Of a stretch of 28,515 bases of DNA, positions 22,590-28,515 are shown in pieces; position 1 is the first letter of the stretch; each line of letters starts with the position of its first letter. The stretch lies in NCBI RefSeq assembly GCF_033971885.1, contig NZ_JALBUS010000024.1:1-28515 (forward strand), given 5' to 3'. The notes below the pieces were generated by a model that was not told the DNA's origin, ran no database searches, and saw only the letters and a list, made by a program, of their open reading frames with translations. Source of the DNA: Absicoccus intestinalis. GTDB lineage: Bacteria > Bacillota_I > Bacilli_A > Erysipelotrichales > Erysipelotrichaceae. Made by a program: the position numbers and the translations under genes.

Positions 22590-23405
22590 ATGAATAGGAT
22601 ACAATTTGTGATCACGGATCTAGATAACACACTACTCAATAATGAAAAGAAAGTATCGTTGTTGAATCATCAAGCCATTGAAGATTTGAAACAAAGTGGC
22701 ATTTACTTTGGATTGGCTTCTGGCCGTGATTATCAATCGGTTTTTACATTATCGAAAGATTGGGGCATCGATGCTTTTCTTGATATCATCATTGGTGGAA
22801 ATGGGCTTCAAATTTTTCAACCTCAAAAGAATCAACTCATTTGTCAAAATAAAATTTCCAATACAATCGCTTTAAAGATCTATAAGACCTTCAAAGATTC
22901 GGGCGGATATTATTTTGCACGAAATGGAGCCAACCGTTTTCAAGAATCAACAGACACTGATTTACATGCCGATGCTATAAAATATCAAGAACCAGAAAAT
23001 ATTGTTGATCTACAAAGTTATCTATCCACTCATGATGTCGATAAAGTATCTATTTTCTGTCAACCCAATCAAATGAATCACATGAAAGAAATTGCCAAAT
23101 CATTGCATGGATTGCCAATTTCTATGATGCAATCATCGAGTCATTTATTAGAATTCATGGACAAAGACACAAATAAAGGATCCGCTCTTCACATTGCCTG
23201 TAACCAATTGGGCATTTCCATAGAAAATACCATGGCATTTGGTGATACGACCAATGATTATTCCTTGATCAAAGCAGCCGGCATTGGTGTATGTATGAAA
23301 AATGGAACCAAGGATGTCAAACTAGTAGCTGATCATATTACCCAATATACAAATAATGAGGATGGATTTTATCATTTCATTCAAAAACATATACTAAGCA
23401 GATAA
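22590..23405 (+). CDS. Cof-type HAD phosphatase
   Basis: A 271-residue cytosolic HAD subfamily IIB hydrolase that removes phosphate from sugar phosphates or similar. Motif I is TDLDNTLL (Asp10, Asp12), motif II ASGRD, motif III Lys in KGSALHIACNQLGI and motif IV FGDTTNDYSLIKAA. The cap lies between motif II and motif III, as in Cof/YbiV/YidA. It follows the regulator by 39 bp and is probably in one transcript with it. It may relieve sugar-phosphate overload in the polyol pathway; substrate unknown. Confidence 0.9.
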   Translation: MNRIQFVITDLDNTLLNNEKKVSLLNHQAIEDLKQSGIYFGLASGRDYQSVFTLSKDWGIDAFLDIIIGGNGLQIFQPQKNQLICQNKISNTIALKIYKTFKDSGGYYFARNGANRFQESTDTDLHADAIKYQEPENIVDLQSYLSTHDVDKVSIFCQPNQMNHMKEIAKSLHGLPISMMQSSSHLLEFMDKDTNKGSALHIACNQLGISIENTMAFGDTTNDYSLIKAAGIGVCMKNGTKDVKLVADHITQYTNNEDGFYHFIQKHILSR

Positions 23406-23524
23406 AAAGTGAAGGCGGCCAAACCTTCACTTCTATTTCTAATCGTCGAATCCTCCATAAAGCACGGATGAGTATACATGTAGGTCGTAAATCCAGCTGG
23501 ATATTCATACAAAATGCTTTCCAT
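23381..23524 (-). other. Possible 47-residue ORF (weak)
   Basis: An open frame starting MESILYEYPAG, with a GGATGTAGG-like sequence upstream. It runs through the terminator hairpin at 23407-23432 and overlaps the end of the Cof gene on the other strand. It is more likely chance or a gene remnant than a real gene, but the amino acid make-up is protein-like. Confidence 0.15.
23403..23440. terminator. Bidirectional terminator
   Basis: AAGTGAAGG / CCTTCACTT (23407-23432) form a 9-bp stem with an 8-nt loop. The plus-strand tail is CTATTTCT and the minus-strand tail TTTTATC. It separates the Cof gene from the convergent sorC-type gene. Confidence 0.75.
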
Positions 23525-23568
23525 CCTACATCCCATCATTTCTAGCCAAACACATTATTATCCTTTAT

Positions 23569-24540
23569 TTAAACTTCCAAGAGATAATTTGCCACTTCCT
23601 CATCGGTGATCAATACATTGATCCATTTTCCCTTTAATACCGATAAGATGGCTTCTTTCTTTTCTAGCCCACCGGCAGCACCAACACGAACCGGAATTTT
23701 ACGAAAAGCTTCCAGATCCAATGCCATCAATTGATCATGATAGGCCATTTGGACAAGGTCTCCATTTTCATCAATGATTTGTCCAACCAACTCGCCAACA
23801 CCTTTTTTGGTCGATAATTCATGACGCATTTCTTGATCCAACATTGGATCTCCCATCGCATTGGAATCGGGCTCTACCGTACCAATACCAGTAATCCCTA
23901 AATCGGCATTTTCGGCCATATCTAATATTTCACGTATACTTTTTTCCCGAATCAGTGTCTGTTTCACTTCAGATGCACTCACCATCAATGGCGCCAACAA
24001 TTGATAACCATCACAATTTAAGATATTTGCCAAACGTTCAATCAAATAGTTCGAATAGGAAAAGCGATATTCAAAATCATCGGATGGATTATAATTGGTC
24101 GATCCCATGAGTGGTAATAATTTTACATTTTGATATTTTTGAAACTTTAATCGCATATCTTTTTCCAGAAATGCCACCGATTGTTGGAGTGTTTTCCCTC
24201 GACTTAAGGCGATGGACATATCGTTATGAAGTGTGCGAAGCAAAAAATCCGAAACATAATAAGCAATTTCTTCACCCATATTGTTAGAACTTTTTTCGTC
24301 TTTATATACAATGATAGCTTCCTGGAGTTGAAACTTTTTTTCTAAAGCTTCTTCTTTACTGATCAAAAGACCTTGTGGTCGATTGATCACCACTTGTACA
24401 TATCCTTCTTTTTTTGCTTTTTCCAAAGCACGGAAAACCGTCGTACGGGAAACATTCAGTTTCTTGCCAATTTGTAGCTGAGACATGCCCTTTCGGTAAT
24501 ACATCTCAACAACTTTGTAAATAAATCGATCATCGCGCAT
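23569..24540 (-). CDS. SorC/DeoR-family sugar-responsive regulator
   Basis: A 323-residue regulator. The N-terminal HTH (about 8-50: VEMYYRKGMSQLQIGKKLNVSRTTVFRALEKAKKEG) is followed by a large sugar-phosphate-binding domain of the SorC type (ALSRGKTLQQ near 110, TGIGTV near 215, and the C-terminal AAGGLEKKEAILSVLKGKWINVLITDE). These proteins bind a phosphorylated sugar and control carbohydrate operons. GAGGAGAAG precedes the start. It lies 78 bp downstream of the zinc dehydrogenase gene in the same direction and has its own candidate promoter. It probably controls the flanking dehydrogenase genes. Confidence 0.92.
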   Translation of the reverse strand: MRDDRFIYKVVEMYYRKGMSQLQIGKKLNVSRTTVFRALEKAKKEGYVQVVINRPQGLLISKEEALEKKFQLQEAIIVYKDEKSSNNMGEEIAYYVSDFLLRTLHNDMSIALSRGKTLQQSVAFLEKDMRLKFQKYQNVKLLPLMGSTNYNPSDDFEYRFSYSNYLIERLANILNCDGYQLLAPLMVSASEVKQTLIREKSIREILDMAENADLGITGIGTVEPDSNAMGDPMLDQEMRHELSTKKGVGELVGQIIDENGDLVQMAYHDQLMALDLEAFRKIPVRVGAAGGLEKKEAILSVLKGKWINVLITDEEVANYLLEV

Positions 24541-24556
24541 ATTCTTCTCCTCTATT

Positions 24557-24598
24557 CTTTGTGTTTAATAGGATATCATTCATTAAATTGTCACAAAG
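24557..24598 (-). promoter_or_regulatory. Candidate promoter and inverted repeat before the sorC-type gene
   Basis: On the minus strand GTGACA (24589-24594), an 18-bp spacer and TATTAA (24565-24570). CTTTGTG (24557-24563) and CACAAAG (24592-24598) are inverted arms on either side, the outer one overlapping the -35; they may be autoregulatory sites. Confidence 0.4.
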
Positions 24599-24618
24599 CA
24601 AAGAATGGCATGAATTAT

Positions 24619-25671
24619 TCATTGATCATCAAATACAATGCTAATGCGATAATTTCCATCTACTGCAGCTTGATATGCTTTTTGCATATCTTGCAAAGGA
24701 TATCGAGCTTCAATTAATTCCGATACATCGATCATGCCCATGCTTAAGGCTTTGGACGCATCTTCAAAATCATCATTGGTACCTCCATAAGTGCCGACAA
24801 TTTCCATTTCTTTATAGTGAATATCATTGGCTGGTATATTTAATTCAGGTCCGGGATGTCCAGCTGCAAAGACCAAGAAGCGTCCATGCCTTTCCTTTAA
24901 CATTTGTATACCTTGCTCATAGGCTTTGGTATTCGCAACTGCAGCAATCACTGCATCGGCACCTTCTCCATTGGTGATTTCTTTGATTCGTTGTACCGGA
25001 TCTTCGGCTTTGGAATCAATCACTATAAAGCCCATTTTTCGAGCTGTTGCAATTTTTTCATCCAACAATTCCGAAACGATCACACGCGCACCATAAGAAC
25101 GAGCGGCCAATGCATTCAATAACCCCATTGGACCAGCACCAATAACAACCACCGTTTCAAAGGGTCTCACATGTAATTTTTTCATACCGTTCAATACTGT
25201 AGCCAATGGCTCTGTAAAAGCAGCTTCTGATGGATCCAAGCTTGAATTCAACTTATATAAACTATCTACCGATTTTACGGTATAATCCGCAAACCCAAAC
25301 TCACCAAACTTATAGCCATCTTCGCTTTCGGATCGGAAACTGGTGCAACCGGAAACATTGCCATGGCGACATTCTAAACAATGACCGCAACCTTGATAAC
25401 CCAGAGCCACTAAGTCACCAATCTGAAAATCATTTACTTTAGCACCCCGAGCGATGATCACTCCACAGCCTTCATGCCCACCAGCCATTGGATAGCCTTG
25501 CTGTTCTCTAAGTCCCATAAATTGTTGATAATCGACCGTACAAATGTTACAAGCCTTCATTTTGATCAATACATCATAGTCTTTCAAGGCAGGAATCGGT
25601 CGTTTTCGAATTTCACATTGACCTTTTTTTACTAGACAAGAAAAGGTCATAGTTTCTGGTAATTGACTCAC
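24619..25671 (-). CDS. Zinc-dependent alcohol/polyol dehydrogenase
   Basis: A 350-residue NAD(P)-dependent medium-chain dehydrogenase of the sorbitol dehydrogenase kind. From the GTG start, catalytic zinc ligands are Cys44, His66 and Glu67 (GGHEGCG), the structural zinc cluster is Cys95, Cys98, Cys101 and Cys109 (GCGHCLECRHGN), and the coenzyme motif is VVIGAGPMGLL. I place the start at GTG 25671 because AGGAG lies seven bases upstream; the longer ATG frame (25710) has no ribosome site and the internal ATG (25650) would cut into the domain. The consensus promoter at 25730-25757 lies upstream. It is transcribed with, or just ahead of, the SorC-type regulator. Substrate unknown. Confidence 0.9.
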   Translation of the reverse strand: MSQLPETMTFSCLVKKGQCEIRKRPIPALKDYDVLIKMKACNICTVDYQQFMGLREQQGYPMAGGHEGCGVIIARGAKVNDFQIGDLVALGYQGCGHCLECRHGNVSGCTSFRSESEDGYKFGEFGFADYTVKSVDSLYKLNSSLDPSEAAFTEPLATVLNGMKKLHVRPFETVVVIGAGPMGLLNALAARSYGARVIVSELLDEKIATARKMGFIVIDSKAEDPVQRIKEITNGEGADAVIAAVANTKAYEQGIQMLKERHGRFLVFAAGHPGPELNIPANDIHYKEMEIVGTYGGTNDDFEDASKALSMGMIDVSELIEARYPLQDMQKAYQAAVDGNYRISIVFDDQ

Positions 25672-25729
25672 TTTTCGTCTCCTGTTATTTATGCTCACTA
25701 ATATGTGCATTTGTTCTTTATTTACTTTT

Positions 25730-25757
25730 ATTATAGAAAATCAACAAGAATTGTCAA
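25730..25757 (-). promoter_or_regulatory. Consensus sigma-70 promoter of the zinc dehydrogenase
   Basis: On the minus strand a perfect TTGACA (25752-25757), a 16-bp spacer and a perfect TATAAT (25730-25735). So strong a promoter in front of a catabolic gene suggests control by repression. Confidence 0.85.
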
Positions 25758-25806
25758 TTCAAAATTATCTTTATTTCATATATATGGAATTTTGACTATT
25801 ATGTGC

Positions 25807-25837
25807 GAAAAAAAAAGAGACTGATTTCTCAGTCTCA
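25807..25837 (-). terminator. Terminator of the iron dehydrogenase operon
   Basis: GAGACTGA / TCAGTCTC form a perfect 8-bp stem with a 4-nt loop (25817-25836), followed on the minus strand by nine T. It separates this operon from the zinc dehydrogenase promoter. Confidence 0.9.
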
Positions 25838-27631
25838 CAAAGCTCTTCGATAGATTTCAATCACGTCGTCAGTACTCAGATCCACAAAGCTACCTTCACA
25901 TGCTGCTTTTTCTGCCATCGCTTGGAAATTCTTCTCATCAGTGATGCCTACTTCACGTAAGGTTCTTGGGCATCCTAATTCGTCAAATAAGAAATGCTTT
26001 GTTTTTTCAATGGCTTCTTTGGCAATAGTTCGTTTATCTTTCTTTGCGTCAATGTTCCAAACATTGATTCCATACGTGGCAAAGGCATCCACTTTCTGAT
26101 CAAGGATGTATTCCATCCAAACCGGCGTCAAGATGGCAAGTCCCTCACCGTGAGTCACATCATAGACAGCACTCAATTGATGTTCCATACCATGAACACA
26201 CCACTTCACTTCTGCACCTTTTTTCAAGAGACCGTTAATGGCATTGCTGGAACACCACATCAAATTGGCACGGGCATCATAATTGGTTGGATCTTGGATG
26301 GCAATTGGGCCATAATGAATCAGTGTTTTCAGTAGGCCTTCCGCAAAGCGTTTTTGCAGATACGCCCCTTCCACATTGGTAAAATAGTTTTCAAACGTAT
26401 GCGACATGATATCGGCTGTACCGGCTGCTGTTTGTCGTTTTGGCAATGTGTAGGTATAGGTTGGATCCAAGATCGACATCGTTGGAAAGATATGATCCGA
26501 ATGTAAACCTTTTTTGATTTGTAGATCCATATCGGAAATAACACCGACATTATCCATTTCGGATCCCGTAGCGGCCATGGTCAAAACTACATAAATAGGC
26601 AAAGCCCCATGAACTTTTTCATTATCCATGACAAGATCCCAGGCATCGCCCTCGTAGACAGCTCCTGCTGCAATAACTTTGGCACAATCAATGGATGAAC
26701 CACCGCCAATCGCCAATACCGCTTCGATTTGATTGTCCCGACAAATTTGTATCCCTTTGCGAACGGTTTCAATGCGTGGATTGGGTTCTACACCAGATAA
26801 TTCAAAGACTTCATGATCGGATAATTCTTTTAAGGCTGCATCATAAATGCCATTACGTTTGATGGATCCACCACCATACACCAACAAGATCTTTTTTTGC
26901 GTAATTTCACTTAAATGTGAAATCATTCCTTTCCCAAAATGGATACGCGTAGGAATGTAATAAGTAAAATTATTCATAGGTTTTACATCTCCTGTTTTCT
27001 TTGTATCCATTATACCATGAGATTTTCGACATGCAGACACGACAATTTCATAGGCATGTTTAGCTTGTTTGCCACCCAATACCACACAAAACAAATCTCC
27101 CAGGGCATTCGTAAAAGAAATTGTAAAGTAGTATTTGGATGGATTGGGACAAGATCGCAAACGTACAGCTAATGTACTCAATAAAGACAAGCGTTCTTTC
27201 GGCAATCGATGAACAATTTGAACTTCATTTTCATAACGCAACGTGCGAATGTTTTTATAATCAATTTGTGAAGTTCTTTGAAAGGTTGATAGTAGTAAGC
27301 GATCATTCCGAATATCCAATTCGGCCCAGCCTTCTTCTGGCATTTGTGGATGACCACCCAAATAATTGACCTTTACATTTTCAATGGTCTGACTTGTTTC
27401 TTTTTGATCCGCCAAATATTGGAATAAAGCATCCGCTTCTTGCTCCTGTCCTTTGGGAATTTTGATCTTAAATTGATTTTTGCGCGTTTGCAGATACATC
27501 ACATTTTTCTCGCGCCGTATATCCATGATATCGCTTTTCTTAAAGTCTTCACTCAGAAACATTTGTTTGATGGATATTCGATCATGATACACCTGAATCG
27601 AAGTTGATTTGAAACGAAATGTTTTATCCAT
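25835..27631 (-). CDS. Fusion: two PH-like domains plus iron-containing alcohol dehydrogenase
   Basis: A 598-residue open frame in two parts. Residues 219-598 form a complete iron-type (butanol dehydrogenase-like) alcohol dehydrogenase: MNNFTYYIPTRIHFGKG start, GGGSIKRNG, nucleotide loop AIGGGSSIDCAKVIA, and metal residues in TADIMSHTFENYF, VHGMEHQL and DVTHGEG. Residues 1-218 hold two beta-rich segments of about 80 residues (1-75 and 102-205) that resemble PH-like domains of unknown role; each has a DRI/DRL strand, then an acidic turn and a final helix. Members of this family are normally about 385 residues and begin at the MNNF position. Just before that Met lie AGGAG (26989-26993) and an extended -10 (27009-27014), so the enzyme may also be made alone from 26977. 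It follows the bicupin gene by 18 bp. Confidence 0.82.
   Translation of the reverse strand: MDKTFRFKSTSIQVYHDRISIKQMFLSEDFKKSDIMDIRREKNVMYLQTRKNQFKIKIPKGQEQEADALFQYLADQKETSQTIENVKVNYLGGHPQMPEEGWAELDIRNDRLLLSTFQRTSQIDYKNIRTLRYENEVQIVHRLPKERLSLLSTLAVRLRSCPNPSKYYFTISFTNALGDLFCVVLGGKQAKHAYEIVVSACRKSHGIMDTKKTGDVKPMNNFTYYIPTRIHFGKGMISHLSEITQKKILLVYGGGSIKRNGIYDAALKELSDHEVFELSGVEPNPRIETVRKGIQICRDNQIEAVLAIGGGSSIDCAKVIAAGAVYEGDAWDLVMDNEKVHGALPIYVVLTMAATGSEMDNVGVISDMDLQIKKGLHSDHIFPTMSILDPTYTYTLPKRQTAAGTADIMSHTFENYFTNVEGAYLQKRFAEGLLKTLIHYGPIAIQDPTNYDARANLMWCSSNAINGLLKKGAEVKWCVHGMEHQLSAVYDVTHGEGLAILTPVWMEYILDQKVDAFATYGINVWNIDAKKDKRTIAKEAIEKTKHFLFDELGCPRTLREVGITDEKNFQAMAEKAACEGSFVDLSTDDVIEIYRRAL
26989..27014 (-). 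promoter_or_regulatory. Internal promoter and ribosome site before the dehydrogenase part
   Basis: On the minus strand TGGTATAAT is an extended -10 (27009-27014) with a poor -35. About 15 bp further is AGGAG (26989-26993), 11 bases before the ATG at 26977. Both lie inside the fused frame, so a separate 380-residue dehydrogenase could be made. Confidence 0.5.
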
Positions 27632-27649
27632 ATTGCATCCACTTTCTAA

Positions 27650-28393
27650 TTATAAATAGTTGATATCTACTTTTGCATCCGACATGAACAAGACATCCAC
27701 ATCTTCTTTGTCGGCTCCATGGTACATCTTTGTTCCTGCTTTGAACCAAACAAAATCGCCAGGACCAAAATCACCTACATTGGTAACTAATTTTCCTTTT
27801 AATACATAGAAACCGTGATTACATGTATGCGTATGCCAAGGAATCATACAACCGGCAGGATAAATGATTCGTTTGATCGTGGCACCCGTTTCTTCATCTT
27901 CCACAAAGAATTTTTGATACAATGTCTTTTTTGTTTTGGAGTTCGCATGTGGATACTCTTTCATATCATAACTATCTTTGGGTAAGATAATGGCACTGTT
28001 TGAATCGTCCGAATCATGACTATATGGCTCATCATAATAGACCATATCCAATGGTTTATTGGTCATGTATAAAACATCAACTTCCTCATCGGTTGCGCCA
28101 TGATACATCTTGTACCCTTCTTTAAACCAAACAAAATCACCAGGACCAAAATCACCTACATTGGTATGCATCGTTCCTTTTAATACAAAGTCACCATGTG
28201 CACAATGATGTTCATGATTGGTGATCATGTTACCTTCGGGATAGATCATTCGTTTTACCAACATACGATCGGGAACTTGAATAAATTCACGTTGATACAT
28301 TAATTTTTTATTATGTGAATTGATATGATCAAAATCCTTCATATCATATTCATTATTTCGAATGATTAATGCATCTTCCATATTATTCTTCAT
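27650..28393 (-). CDS. Two-cupin protein of unknown function
   Basis: A 247-residue protein made of two cupin barrels joined by an acidic linker (about 120-135). Each half has a His-rich metal motif (NHEHHCAHG and WHTHTCNHG) followed by VLKG, then the same block VGDFGPGDFVWFK and KMYHGA. The halves are clearly an internal duplication, and this block is nearly identical even at DNA level. Metal binding is likely; the reaction is unknown (cupins of this form include dioxygenases, isomerases and sugar-binding proteins). ATG 28393 overlaps the end of the preceding gene by 11 bp; the next Met (28381), one base after that stop, is also possible. It is in an operon with the iron dehydrogenase fusion. 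Confidence 0.8.
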   Translation of the reverse strand: MKNNMEDALIIRNNEYDMKDFDHINSHNKKLMYQREFIQVPDRMLVKRMIYPEGNMITNHEHHCAHGDFVLKGTMHTNVGDFGPGDFVWFKEGYKMYHGATDEEVDVLYMTNKPLDMVYYDEPYSHDSDDSNSAIILPKDSYDMKEYPHANSKTKKTLYQKFFVEDEETGATIKRIIYPAGCMIPWHTHTCNHGFYVLKGKLVTNVGDFGPGDFVWFKAGTKMYHGADKEDVDVLFMSDAKVDINYL

Positions 28394-28515
28394 CCATATT
28401 CACAAAACAACGCATGGCTGTTTCTACATCTTTTTCCATGGCAATGCGTCCTACTTTGGCTGCATCACTGAACATCTTATATGGGCCTTGTTGCGATACG
28501 GCATCACCGCCTGCT
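28383..28515 (-). CDS. 3' end of a gene cut by the window edge
   Basis: The last 43 residues of an open frame (AGGDAVSQQGPYKMF, then SDAAKVGRIAMEKDVETAM, ending NMDEE), with the stop TAA at 28383-28385 overlapping the start of the bicupin gene. It is the upstream member of the cupin/iron dehydrogenase operon. I do not recognise the family from this fragment. Confidence 0.6.
   Translation of the reverse strand, partial: AGGDAVSQQGPYKMFSDAAKVGRIAMEKDVETAMRCFVNMDEE

Noticed and set aside
24619..25710. ATG start at 25710 for the zinc dehydrogenase
   Set aside because: No ribosome site precedes it, the extra residues are basic and unlike the family, and AGGAG fits the GTG at 25671.

Overview
The window looks like a chromosomal segment of a low-GC, anaerobic Firmicute. 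The class III (oxygen-sensitive) ribonucleotide reductase, the phosphotransferase genes, a catabolite-control (cre) site, strong purine-rich ribosome sites and a FMN riboswitch in front of an ECF riboflavin transporter all fit. An Erysipelotrichales-type gut bacterium is my best guess, by general resemblance only. I saw no rRNA, tRNA, CRISPR array or transposase.

Layout. 155-3611 (minus): a CtpE-like P-type ATPase, then an ispD operon in which ispD is followed by a shortened IspD-like paralogue without the nucleotide-binding loop. 3612-4218 holds no ordinary gene. It carries two diverged copies of a ~170-bp unit. Each copy reads on the minus strand as a small-RNA gene (promoter, palindromic operator over the -35, hairpin, CU-rich anti-Shine-Dalgarno-like stretch, terminator). 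Next to them is an autocleavable LexA/CI-type repressor (4219-4818) whose mRNA appears leaderless. 4962-7112: nrdD. 7374-11900: a methionine block (LysR regulator, MetE-C/YxjG-type methyltransferase, and a convergent homocysteine S-methyltransferase with an overlapping AGCS symporter gene). 12026-12547: nrdG, the nrdD activase, separated from its partner by that block. 12590-13372: FMN riboswitch and ribU. 13418-14071: a HAD phosphatase/mutase.

14334-23405 is a sugar-alcohol type phosphotransferase locus. The minus-strand operon encodes a FucA-like class II aldolase, a zinc polyol-phosphate dehydrogenase, galactitol-family EIIB, EIIC and EIIA, a YcxB-like membrane protein and an sn-glycerol-1-phosphate dehydrogenase homologue. 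Divergent from it are a PRD/EIIB/EIIA activator and a Cof-type HAD phosphatase. The control region has a good promoter, a cre site just downstream of it, a perfect palindrome over the -35 and repeated AAACGATAT motifs. The genes suggest uptake and phosphorylation of a polyol, oxidation, aldol cleavage to DHAP, and possibly reduction of DHAP. The substrate is not readable from sequence.

23569-28515 (minus) is a second carbohydrate/redox locus: a SorC-family regulator behind a zinc dehydrogenase with a consensus promoter, and an operon with a truncated gene at the window edge, a two-cupin protein, and an unusual in-frame fusion of two PH-like domains to an iron alcohol dehydrogenase that keeps its own internal promoter and ribosome site.

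Most notable: the twin small-RNA candidates with shared operators beside the autocleavable repressor, the PH-like/iron-alcohol-dehydrogenase fusion, and the degenerate tandem IspD paralogue.
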